Assembly (NCBI RefSeq): GCF_040564635.1 | Contig: NZ_CP159837.1 | Span: 933,001 to 997,000, forward strand | Direction: 5' to 3' | Source of the DNA: Planktothricoides raciborskii GIHE-MW2 | GTDB taxonomy: Bacteria; Cyanobacteriota; Cyanobacteriia; Cyanobacteriales; Laspinemataceae | DNA: 64,000 nt | Shown: one piece after another, positions 13,844 to 21,590 of the stretch | Layout of the letters: each line of letters opens with the position of its first letter | Numbering within the stretch: the first letter of the stretch is position 1 | Made by a program: the position numbers and the translations under genes | Notes under the pieces: generated by a model | What the model was told of the DNA's origin: nothing | Database searches by the model: none | The model's input: the letters and a program-made list of their open reading frames with translations, nothing else

Positions 13844-15169
13844 CTAAGCCAAAGTTTTCACCACTTGACCTGTGAGAGTTTGTCCCAACCAAGGGGTATT
13901 GTGCGATCGCGAAGCTAAATGATTAATCTCTACTTTCCAAGTTTTCTGCGGATCGAATAATATCAGTTCTGCGGAACTTCCCTGGGTAAAAGTTGCCGGT
14001 TTTTGTTGGAAACATTCAGCGGGATTGGTACTTAAAACTCGCCAGAGTTGTAGGGCGGTTAACTTGCCAGTTTCTACTAAGTTGTGCCACAATAAAGGTA
14101 GGGCTAATTCTAACCCGATCGCTCCTGGGGGAGACTCAGCAAAAGCCACATGAGTTTCTTCATAAGAATAGGGACTATGGTCGATCGCCACCACATCGAT
14201 CGCCCCATCTTCAACCGCAGAAATCAAAGCTAATTGGTCTTCAATATTTCCTAACGGGGGATCGAGATGCATCGCGGCATCGTAGGGAATTTCTGGGGCT
14301 GGATGACATAAAGAAGAATTGGGGTTAAGATGGCCGCGAATATTTTGCACATTTAATAATAAATGCATCCAAGTGGTACTAGCAGTAATCGGCAATCCTT
14401 GGGCTTTGGCAGCGCGAATTAATTCCACACTGCGGGCGGTGGAAATTCGCATCAAATGCACGGGAGTCCCTGTAGCGGCGACAATTTCCAAAATTGCGGC
14501 TAGGGCAGAAGTTTCCGCGATCGCTGGGGAACCGACTAACCCCAAACGAATGGAAGTGCTGCCTTCCCGGACGGAACCATTGCCCCCTAAATCGCGATCG
14601 CAAGGCCACAGGGCGATCGGTAATCCCAGGGGTTGCAAATATTCCAAACTCCGACGCAACAAACCCAGCTTTTTCACCGGCTGACCATCGGTAAATCCCA
14701 CCACCCCAGCATTGGCTAACTCTGCCAACTCGGTCATCTGTTCTCCTTTTGCCCCCAAGGTCAGCGCCCCCCAAATGTAGAATTGAGGCAGCTTTTGGGG
14801 TGACTGTTGGGGTAACAGGTTGAGGCAACGGTGCAACCCGGTGACAGCGGTAGCATTATCAATCTCTGGGTGAGTATCTGGCAGAATCCCTAACCGGGTA
14901 AAACCCCCAGCAGCAGCGGCTTGCATCAAAGATACCAGGGTTTCCCGTTCCTCAAATCCTGGTTCCCCGCTATGACTATATAAATCGACTAAACCCGGCC
15001 CCAAGATTAATCCCCGACCATCGATCACTTCTGTATCAGCGCCGATCGCTTCAGACAAGTGGGGGGCGATCGCCTGAATGGTGCGATCAACAATCAGCAC
15101 ATCAGCGATTTCGTCTGTATTGGCAACTGGGTCTAATACGCGGACTTGTTGGATTAATTGACTGTTCAC
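13844..15169 (-). CDS. Dihydroorotase-like amidohydrolase, probably non-catalytic
   Basis: The 441-residue protein has the length and overall fold of class I dihydroorotase (pyrimidine synthesis, carbamoyl-aspartate to dihydroorotate). It aligns over the usual landmarks: GLVDLYSHSGEPG near residue 60, LMRIST, TTWMHLL and AIDHSPYS near the C-terminal third. In active enzymes these read DxHxHxR(D/E)PG, HVST, TPHH and TDHAPH. Here the first metal His is Tyr64, the substrate Arg is Gly, the HVST His is Arg, and the PHH pair is changed; only the DH aspartate remains. It therefore resembles the inactive PyrC-type subunits that support aspartate carbamoyltransferase in some bacteria. No pyr gene is adjacent, and a true dihydroorotase is presumably elsewhere. 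Confidence 0.85.
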   Translation of the reverse strand: MNSQLIQQVRVLDPVANTDEIADVLIVDRTIQAIAPHLSEAIGADTEVIDGRGLILGPGLVDLYSHSGEPGFEERETLVSLMQAAAAGGFTRLGILPDTHPEIDNATAVTGLHRCLNLLPQQSPQKLPQFYIWGALTLGAKGEQMTELAELANAGVVGFTDGQPVKKLGLLRRSLEYLQPLGLPIALWPCDRDLGGNGSVREGSTSIRLGLVGSPAIAETSALAAILEIVAATGTPVHLMRISTARSVELIRAAKAQGLPITASTTWMHLLLNVQNIRGHLNPNSSLCHPAPEIPYDAAMHLDPPLGNIEDQLALISAVEDGAIDVVAIDHSPYSYEETHVAFAESPPGAIGLELALPLLWHNLVETGKLTALQLWRVLSTNPAECFQQKPATFTQGSSAELILFDPQKTWKVEINHLASRSHNTPWLGQTLTGQVVKTLA

Positions 15170-15254
15170 AGATTGTTACTGGTTACTGGTTACTGGTTAT
15201 TTGTTATTGGTTATTTCGCTCAAATAACGAATAACGAATAACCAGTAACTAATG

Positions 15255-16604
15255 TTATAATGCCCCGGCTGCGGTTCGATCCAAAATCCCACCGAGGTGA
15301 ATCGTAATATTGGCAGCTTCTATCACCGGCAGACCATCAGGCCCATCAGGATAGTCAATCACCGTCACACTGCCGTTACCTTGCTTAAAATTCCAGAAAT
15401 GTTCTGGACCTAAGCCAGACAGATAACACATCACCGCCTTATTAATTGCATCGTGACCGACCACCAAACAAGTGGTATTGGGTGGCGTAGATGCCACGAT
15501 CTCCTGCCAAGCGGGGATACTGCGATTCCAGACATCCTGCAAATTTTCACCCTCTGGCATTTGCACCGTTTCCGGGGCAATTTTCCACTGCTGCAACATC
15601 CCTGGAAAAGCTTGCTCAATTTCCGACTCAAACTTACCTTCCCAGAGGCCGTGGGAAATTTCTTGTAACCGCTCATCCAGTTGCAGCGTCACCCCTGGAT
15701 GTGCTTGTAAAATAATTTCCGCCGTTTCTTTGGGACGCAACAACGGACTGCTGACTGCTGAATCGATCTGCACACAGGCGAGAAAATCTCTCGCTTGTTG
15801 GGCTTGGATTCTGCCGTTATCATTCAGGGGAATATCAATTTGTCCCTGAAACTGCTGCTGACGGTTCCATTCCGTCTCCCCGTGGCGCACCAATAACAAA
15901 CGCGGGCCATGATGACCAGGGCGGGGTTTGGGGAGTTTATGTCCCACATGGGCGGTTAAGTTCATCGACTCTAACTGCACCGGATCGGCCAAGGTTCCGG
16001 CAAAATTGAGCACGCTAATGCCACAGTTAGATTGCTGAATCGAATGATAGCGGTCTGGGGAAATCCCTAAAGCGGTACTAATTAAGCAACGATTAATCCC
16101 ATTATGGGCTACCACTAAAATCGTTTGATTCGGGTGCTGAGTCAGGATGTCTTGCCAGAATTGCCTCGCTTGGTGATGCAATGCTAACACCGGGAAATGT
16201 TCTCCCTCTGGGGTCATCATGCATAACTGATGGGGGCGTTCTTTCCAGAGTCGGTAATCTTCAGAATACTTCTCTTGGACTTCCGTGCGCCGCAAACCTT
16301 CCCATAAGGGCAAATCAATTTCTCTTAAAAGGTCAATTGGTTGAGCAGCAGGAGCAGGGTGCGCCGTGTTTGCCGCCGTTTTTTCTGATAGGGCAGCAAC
16401 GATAATTTCGGCGGTTTCTTTCGCCCGTTGCAGGGGACTGCTGTAAACGGCATCAAATGCAATGCCTTGTAAGGCTACAGCAACTTGACGAGCAGTCTCC
16501 CGACCGACATCCGTTAACACGGATCGATCTAGGCGGCCTTGGATCCGCTGCTCTACATTATAGGTGCTCTGGCCATGACGAACTAAAATAACGCGAGTGG
16601 TCAG
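15255..16604 (-). CDS. Two-domain histidine phosphatase (phosphoglycerate mutase-like), CTG start
   Basis: Two histidine-phosphatase domains lie in tandem (about residues 1-200 and 230-440). The second has LLLVRHGETEWN with its catalytic His, then SSPLLRPKETAE and VVGHDAINK. The first nucleophile motif, VILVRHGQSTYN, lies upstream of the first ATG/GTG/TTG in this frame (GTG at 16520). The open frame continues upstream to a TAG with no other usual start. A CTG at 16604-16602 is preceded by GGAGG at eight bases spacing and gives (M)TTRVILVRHGQ, the usual family N-terminus, so I use it. The product would be 449 residues. Substrates of the cyanobacterial two-domain family are uncertain; phosphoserine-type or sugar phosphates are possible. 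Confidence 0.85.
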   Translation of the reverse strand: MTTRVILVRHGQSTYNVEQRIQGRLDRSVLTDVGRETARQVAVALQGIAFDAVYSSPLQRAKETAEIIVAALSEKTAANTAHPAPAAQPIDLLREIDLPLWEGLRRTEVQEKYSEDYRLWKERPHQLCMMTPEGEHFPVLALHHQARQFWQDILTQHPNQTILVVAHNGINRCLISTALGISPDRYHSIQQSNCGISVLNFAGTLADPVQLESMNLTAHVGHKLPKPRPGHHGPRLLLVRHGETEWNRQQQFQGQIDIPLNDNGRIQAQQARDFLACVQIDSAVSSPLLRPKETAEIILQAHPGVTLQLDERLQEISHGLWEGKFESEIEQAFPGMLQQWKIAPETVQMPEGENLQDVWNRSIPAWQEIVASTPPNTTCLVVGHDAINKAVMCYLSGLGPEHFWNFKQGNGSVTVIDYPDGPDGLPVIEAANITIHLGGILDRTAAGAL

Positions 16605-17009
16605 GGTTCTATCCTCCGGCTGCGACTTCTAAAATTTTGCGCCCTTCCAGGGCGACTTTTAAAATTTTGCGCCCTTCCAGGGCAACGGAGTCCGCAACCC
16701 TGGTGCAAGCGGCAGTCTGAATAAAATAATCAGCGAGAATCGTTATGGTTAAAAATATAAATAACGATGCTTTTGAGAATCTCTTTGGGGTAGATCAGAA
16801 GCATTTTACCCCTAAAGAGTGTCTCTTGATAAGTTGAAAATTGTGAACTAATCATATGGCAACGGATCCCTGGGATCGCTGCCCGGGGATTGGTTTGCGT
16901 TCAGTTCAGAAGTCGCCCTTCCAGGGTAAAGAACTGTAACAAGATATCTACTCATATCTTTTCAAATCTTCCGGGAGTGAGGTTTTACCTGACAGACATA
17001 AAACGCATA
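16605..17009. other. Gene-free stretch with short direct repeats
   Basis: Around 16628-16682 a 30-bp unit containing TTTTGCGCCCTTCCAGGGC occurs twice, and a third partial copy (GCCCTTCCAGGGTAAAG) lies near 16915. An interrupted inverted repeat, CTCTTTGGGGTA with TACCCCTAAAGAG, lies near 16771-16821. No gene was recognised before the recombinase relic. Confidence 0.5.
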
Positions 17010-17090
17010 ACACCAAGAGGGCGAAGTCAATTAGATGAGCGCATAACTATAAACTATGCTCGTGTCAGCAGTTATGACCAAAAAGAAGAC
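17010..17090 (+). pseudogene. IS607-type serine recombinase (TnpA) relic
   Basis: The translation of this segment includes INYARVSSYDQKED. It matches the start of the catalytic domain of IS607-family resolvase-like transposases, where the Ser after YARV is the nucleophile. The preceding residues (PRGRSQLDERIT) resemble the linker after the MerR-like DNA-binding domain, but that domain is not recognisable. Homology stops after QKED, where the usual LERQ would follow, and the frame closes eight codons later. Only about 27 codons survive, so this is a fragment of a lost insertion sequence. It directly abuts a kinase fragment on the other strand. Confidence 0.65.
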
Positions 17091-17100
17091 GGCACAGCAC

Positions 17101-17232
17101 TTGGAGATGCTTAACTACACATTGGGGGTGGTTTGGTCGTTGGGTATCCGCAGCGAGATAGGTTTGACCAAATCCGCCTTGCCCCAGTGGTTGTAAGATT
17201 TGATAGCGTCCTTTAAGGAGTTGGCCTTGCAT
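17101..17232 (-). pseudogene. Ser/Thr protein kinase, N-terminal relic
   Basis: On the minus strand an ATG at 17232 opens 44 codons that read MQGQLLKGRYQILQPLGQGG, FGQTYLAADTQ, then CVVKHLQ. This is the start of a cyanobacterial Hanks-type kinase: the glycine loop GQGGFG and the VVK lysine are intact. Similarity ends at Q (17101), where the IS607 relic begins, and the frame stays open for only a few unrelated codons. The rest of the kinase is absent downstream. The gene was probably cut by insertion or deletion involving the neighbouring element. Confidence 0.75.
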
Positions 17233-17293
17233 TTGATTGCTTCGGTGGTGGAATATATTTCAATTTTAGATAAGACAACCGGGAATTAGACTC

Positions 17294-17335
17294 AGAAACC
17301 GGGTTTCTTTTTCCCAGAGAAGAAACCCGGTTTCT
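17294..17335. terminator. Hairpin of paired AGAAACC elements
   Basis: AGAAACCGGGTTTCTT is followed after a 10-base loop by AAGAAACCCGGTTTCT and then CTTTTCC, forming a stem of about 15 bp with T-runs on both sides. It is 150 bp beyond the stop of pheA and next to the kinase relic. It may terminate leftward transcription. Confidence 0.5.
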
Positions 17336-17491
17336 TTTCCTGGCGATAGCGATCGCTTACCAAGAGAAAACTTTTTGTTATACAATATTGACTCGGTATT
17401 TACTCGGTGAATCTCTGTGTCTCTGTGGTAAAAAAAAGACAAGATACCAGGTTTATTTTAGCAACCAGGTATCTATGATTCTCATAGTTAA

Positions 17492-18337
17492 TTAGTATTT
17501 GATGAATATCACCGGATATCGGCCAAATATTTTGAGGGTTTCGGTGCAAGCATTGAGTTCATCTAATGCCGAATGAACTAAAGGATCTTCCGCATCCGCT
17601 TCGATGTCAATAAAGAATAAATATTCACCGATCGCCCGTTTAGTGGGACGGGATTCAATCCGACTCATATTAATCCCTCTTTCTGCAAAAACTTGCAACG
17701 GTTTGACTAAAGCACCGGGGATATTTTTTGGTAAACTAAAAGCCAGAGAAGTGTGAGTTCCCTCTTGAGAAGGTTGCAAGCTCACTACCCAAAACCGAGT
17801 ACAATTATCTGGGCGATCGTTAATAGGATAAGCGAGTACGGGAACCTGATATAATTCTGCGGCTCGCATAGAAGCGATCGCCCCGCCAAACTCATCTTGA
17901 TCTAATTGCTGAACTGCCTCAGTAGTAGAATTAGTCGCAATCAATTTCACTGCGGGCAAAGACTTTTCTAACCACTGCTGACATTGCCCCAAAGCCTGGG
18001 GATGAGAATACACAGTTTTAATCCCTTCATAATTACTGGTTCTTGCCAGCAAAGCATGAGCAATAGGCAACAATAAAGCTTGCTGAATTTGCAACTGATC
18101 TAACTGCCAAATCGTATCCAAAGTTGTGGCCACACTGCCTTCAATGGAATTTTCCACCGGCACCACTGCCAGAGAAACTTCACCCTCTGCCACTGCCCGC
18201 AAAGTTTGGGCGATCGTCGGATAGGGACACAACGAACATTCCCCGGAAAATTTTACCGATTGTTGATTCAGATATGCCAGGGCAGCGGCTTCACTATAAG
18301 TCCCCGCAGGGCCTAAATACGCAATTGATTGATTCAT
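17492..18337 (-). CDS. pheA: Prephenate dehydratase
   Basis: The protein (281 residues from the chosen start) converts prephenate to phenylpyruvate in phenylalanine synthesis. The catalytic domain begins IAYLGPAGTYSEAA and includes VVPVENSIEGSV and the diagnostic NCTRFWVV. The ACT regulatory domain follows (HTSLAFSLPKNIPGAL, then SRIESRPTK), and the ESRP motif indicates phenylalanine feedback binding. There is no chorismate mutase domain, as is normal for cyanobacteria. An in-frame ATG at 18361 would add eight residues, but MNQSIAYLGPAG fits the family start better; neither has a clear ribosome-binding site. It is monocistronic by appearance. Confidence 0.93.
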   Translation of the reverse strand: MNQSIAYLGPAGTYSEAAALAYLNQQSVKFSGECSLCPYPTIAQTLRAVAEGEVSLAVVPVENSIEGSVATTLDTIWQLDQLQIQQALLLPIAHALLARTSNYEGIKTVYSHPQALGQCQQWLEKSLPAVKLIATNSTTEAVQQLDQDEFGGAIASMRAAELYQVPVLAYPINDRPDNCTRFWVVSLQPSQEGTHTSLAFSLPKNIPGALVKPLQVFAERGINMSRIESRPTKRAIGEYLFFIDIEADAEDPLVHSALDELNACTETLKIFGRYPVIFIKY

Positions 18338-18361
18338 AAGAATTTTTGATTCTACATTCAA

Positions 18362-18832
18362 TAATTATTGATGCTGGTATTGATCCTGGAAATCATCGCA
18401 ATTTATTTAAGTATTTGTACTGATTTAATCCCGGAAATTCAGCAAATTTTCCCCGCCGTCTCAGAAATCAAGGGAAAGCCGATCGCGAATTTTTTAGGGA
18501 TATGCCCGGATATTTCGATTTAGTCATTGCTGATTCAGTAATCAAGAGATTTTTTTCATTACCTGGGAATTTCTGGGGAATTATCACCATAATGCCCTAG
18601 GATGATCGGGAAAAAGTCTGATGGTGAGGTGAAAAATATCACCCAAGTTTATCCGCCAAGTTTATCCGCCAAGTTTATCCGCCAAGTTTATCCGCCAAGT
18701 TATTTAATAGTTTCAGTTGCCAGCGCTGATTGACGAGCAAAAAATTCCCACAGCCGAGATCGCCTCTTCATACATTATTAATATTTGTTACAATTTATCA
18801 CAAATTATTTGAACAATGATTACTGGTTTCTC
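18362..18832. other. Intergenic, with a 13-bp tandem repeat
   Basis: At about 18645-18700 the unit AAGTTTATCCGCC is repeated four times plus a partial copy. The stretch otherwise shows no gene. It separates the divergently oriented pheA and first DUF1997 gene, so it should contain both promoters, but I could not pick convincing -35/-10 pairs. Confidence 0.55.
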
Positions 18833-19420
18833 ATGTTGACTCATTTTTTTGCCTCACAATCTGTGGAAATCGTGGTTCCAGAGCAGCCCATACCAATCAG
18901 TCACTATTTACGCCAACCCCAGCGTCTGGTACATAGCCTGGTCGAACCCAGTCGGATGGAACAGTTAAGCCCAGAAAAGTTTCGCCTGAAAATGCGTCCT
19001 CGCGAGTTTATGATGTTTCGGCTTCAGCCAACGGTGGATCTGCGAGTCTGGGCAAAAGCTGATGGCACCATTCATTTAGCCTCCGTGGGCTGTGAAATTC
19101 GCGGAGTGGACTATATCAACCAACGGTTTGCCTTAGATTTAGTGGGTCAATTGTCCCCTTGTGAAGTCAACGGTATCACCTATCTCAAAGGAAAAGCGGA
19201 TTTAATTGTTCAAGTAGATGTACCCCCTCCGTTGGATATCACCCCACCGATGATACTAGAAACCACCGGCAATGGTTTGCTGCGGAGTATCTTGCTGACG
19301 ATTAAACAACGGTTAACCCAGCAACTATTACTCGATTATCGTCGTTGGGCTTCCGATGAAATTGAGGCAACGAATTTCTCTCAGCAGCCAGTATTTTCCC
19401 CCAATGGTCAAAGTGCGTAA
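18833..19420 (+). CDS. DUF1997 family protein, copy 1
   Basis: From the ATG at 18833 the product is 195 residues, beginning MLTHFFASQSVEIVVPEQPI. It matches the DUF1997 family found in cyanobacteria and plant plastids, with the typical PxxISHYLRQPQRLV, RLKMRPREFMMFRLQPTVDL and the C-terminal GNGLLRSILLTIKQRL segment. It is soluble, without signal peptide. I prefer 18833 over the upstream TTG at 18785 because the downstream paralogue starts at the same point (MYNNFFASQSV). The biochemical function of the family is unknown. The two paralogues are tandem, 225 bp apart, clearly from a duplication. Confidence 0.88.
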   Translation: MLTHFFASQSVEIVVPEQPIPISHYLRQPQRLVHSLVEPSRMEQLSPEKFRLKMRPREFMMFRLQPTVDLRVWAKADGTIHLASVGCEIRGVDYINQRFALDLVGQLSPCEVNGITYLKGKADLIVQVDVPPPLDITPPMILETTGNGLLRSILLTIKQRLTQQLLLDYRRWASDEIEATNFSQQPVFSPNGQSA

Positions 19421-19429
19421 TGTTATTGG

Positions 19430-19552
19430 CTATTGGCTATTGGCTATTGGCTATTGCTTGTTGCTTGTTGCTTGTTATTTATTGGTTATTATTTATTCGT
19501 TATTTGATGAATAAAACTAACAAATAATAACTAATAACCAATAAATAACAAA
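19430..19552. repeat. Short tandem and inverted AT-rich repeats
   Basis: TTGGCTATTGGCTA and TTGCTTGTTGCTTG runs are followed by TTATTTATTGGTTATTATTT and, across TTGATGAATAAAAC, a roughly inverse sequence ending AACCAATAAATAAC. The inverted part could form a weak hairpin after copy 1 of the DUF1997 genes. Confidence 0.55.
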
Positions 19553-19645
19553 ATTTATTCCTGAGAATCTTGCAACATTCCTTAAAGTATTGTAAATTTT
19601 ATCAAATCATCAAAACGTCCCTGTGTTTTTGCGTAAATTTATAAA

Positions 19646-20197
19646 ATGTATAACAATTTCTTTGCCTCTCAGTCCGTAAAACTAGCGGTGCCCCAGCAAG
19701 CTGTACCGATTCATCATTATTTACGGCAGCCAAAGCGGATTGTGCGGGCGATCGCCGACTCCAGCAGGATCCACCAAATTGGCCACGATTCCTATCGGCT
19801 GACCATGCGACCATTAAAATTTTTTACCCTAAAAATAGAGCCAACGGTGGATTTAAAAATATGGGCTGATTCTAATGGGACAATTCATTTAAAATCCGTC
19901 GGTTGTGAACTGAAAGGCATTGAGACAATTAACGAACATTTTGATATCCAACTTCAGGGGACGATGCAGCCGTGTAAAGTTGACGGAGAAACTTACTTAA
20001 AAGGTGGGGCTGAGTTGGGATTAAAGATTTTTCTACCCCCGCCGTTTTCTATGATGCCAAAGCAAATGGTACAGTCTACGGGCAATAGTTTGCTGCGGAG
20101 TATTTTGCTGAAAATGAAGCAACAATTAATGCAGCAGTTGTTGTTAGATTACAGTAAGTGGGCGATCGCCCAACCCGAAGAGGCGATCGCCGCTTAA
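19646..20197 (+). CDS. DUF1997 family protein, copy 2
   Basis: The 183-residue product is a close paralogue of the gene just upstream: FFASQSVKLAVPQQAVPIHH, RLTMRPLKFFTLKIEPTVDL, and GNSLLRSILLKMKQQLMQ all align in order. The family is DUF1997, of unknown function and typical of oxygenic phototrophs. The ATG at 19646 fits the family length. The C-terminus (IAQPEEAIAA) is encoded by two HIP1-type GCGATCGC sites. The divergence between copies 1 and 2 is substantial, so the duplication is not recent. Whether both copies share a promoter is unclear because of the repeat-filled 225-bp gap. Confidence 0.88.
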   Translation: MYNNFFASQSVKLAVPQQAVPIHHYLRQPKRIVRAIADSSRIHQIGHDSYRLTMRPLKFFTLKIEPTVDLKIWADSNGTIHLKSVGCELKGIETINEHFDIQLQGTMQPCKVDGETYLKGGAELGLKIFLPPPFSMMPKQMVQSTGNSLLRSILLKMKQQLMQQLLLDYSKWAIAQPEEAIAA

Positions 20198-20673
20198 TTG
20201 ATTGCAGGGTGGAGGTTGTAGGGGATCTTCTAGAGCGGGGGTGCAGGGGAAGTGTGGGAAGTGTGGGGAGGATGCATCCTATGCCTAGGATGCATAGGAT
20301 GCTAATGAAAGAGGTGAACCATGAAAATTCTCTCTTCTCTCTCCTCTCTCCTCTCTCCTCTCTCCTCTCTCCTCTCTCCTCTCTTCTCTCTCCCCCCTCC
20401 CCTTCAGCCCCCTGCCCCTCATCCCCCCTCTGCCGACGGGGGGTTCCCTAACGTGGCCTGTCACCAATACCTCGTAGGCCGACACGGACTCCGATTATAT
20501 CTTGATAATATTATTTTGACATAGCTTGGTGAAATTGTCAAGATCAAAGCTGATTTTTTTCAGAATTAGTGATAGCAACTGGTCTTTAGGGTTTATTTGG
20601 TATTGGTGGTTGCCCCTGCTATGATAATCAGTAAATACGTGGATATTTTTCAAGGATAAAAAAGTAATACAAA
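20198..20673. repeat. Gene-free stretch with palindrome and CT microsatellite
   Basis: Around 20270-20300 there is a palindromic cluster of GGATGCAT/ATGCATCC (CCTATGCCTAGGATGCATAGG). From 20333 to about 20395 the plus strand is almost pure C and T (CTCTCCTCT units), a likely slippage-prone tract. The remainder up to the end of rnhB is AT-rich. No gene was recognised. Confidence 0.65.
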
Positions 20674-21339
20674 TTATCGTGTTATATCAAATAGTGAAAG
20701 CTGATTTGGGGCGGAAAGATTGGGCTGGCAAGGACTAAAAGAGAGTCGATGTTGAGGCGATGCACCATACAAAGCTAAGGCTTTTTTGTGGGCTTTTGTG
20801 CCATAACCTTTATTATTAATTAAGTCATATTCAGGATATCGATCTGCCAAGCGAATTATTAATTGATCGCGCCAAACTTTAGCCAGAATACTGGCGGCGG
20901 CGATCGGCAAACATTGACTATCTCCTTGAACAATGGTTTCTTGGGGTAGAGATAATCCCGGAATGCGCTGATTCCCATCCACTAAACAAAGTTCTGGCTG
21001 GGGATAAAGTTTCAGGAGAGATCGCCTCATGGCCAGCAGAGACGCTTGTAAAATATTTAATCGGTCAATTTCTGCCACCGAAGCGACACCAATCTTACAA
21101 TCAATGGCCACTTTTATAATCAACTGAACCAAGGATTCTCGTTGATTTGCGGACAATTTCTTACTATCTGTAACCCCGGCATTTTGTAACATTTCCCAAC
21201 CTGAGTCAGGCAAAATCACTGCCGCTGCGACCACCGGACCAAATAAACAACCCCGGCCTACTTCATCGACCCCAGCCACCGGGCGATCGAATGATAGCTT
21301 CTGTCTTTGTACCTGTTGAAGTACCTGTTGAATATTCAC
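20674..21339 (-). CDS. rnhB: Ribonuclease HII
   Basis: The 221-residue protein removes ribonucleotides and RNA primers from RNA-DNA hybrids. The signature GVDEVGRGCLFGPVVAAAV lies at about residues 23-41 with the catalytic Asp-Glu pair; further acidic residues lie in LCLVDGNQRI and AKVWRDQLI. The C-terminal HRLSFSPC is also typical. It lies downstream of rne on the same strand, a pairing common in cyanobacteria. The 251-bp gap contains a long near-perfect inverted repeat, which may separate their expression. The ATG is followed by MNIQQVLQQVQ, a normal short N-terminal extension. Confidence 0.95.
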   Translation of the reverse strand: MNIQQVLQQVQRQKLSFDRPVAGVDEVGRGCLFGPVVAAAVILPDSGWEMLQNAGVTDSKKLSANQRESLVQLIIKVAIDCKIGVASVAEIDRLNILQASLLAMRRSLLKLYPQPELCLVDGNQRIPGLSLPQETIVQGDSQCLPIAAASILAKVWRDQLIIRLADRYPEYDLINNKGYGTKAHKKALALYGASPQHRLSFSPCQPNLSAPNQLSLFDITR

Positions 21340-21380
21340 AATTGTGCTGCTACGTCATATCTGGTGGAATTAAAAGAATA

Positions 21381-21415
21381 TAAGGTTAACAGTTAATCAT
21401 TAACCGTTAACCTTA
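21381..21415. terminator. 35-bp inverted repeat between rne and rnhB
   Basis: AAGGTTAACAGTTAAT is followed after one base by ATTAACCGTTAACCTT, a 16-bp arm with one mismatch. It lies between the rne stop and the rnhB start. In RNA it would form a long AU-rich hairpin and could terminate transcription, stabilise the 3' end of rne mRNA or be an RNase target. It has no T-run, so intrinsic termination is unsure. Confidence 0.5.
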
Positions 21416-21590
21416 TCGTCGGGAATTTGCCAGGAGTATAGCAATATTAATCGTTCAAACTAAATCCCTGAGAACTTACGCATCACCTTGAGATATAGTC
21501 AACCGTTGGTGTCCTAGGAGCGAACAACCAGGTGGCACTGATATTCTTTAAATCTGATAAATCTGAAAATTGGCGTAAGTTTTCTCACCA

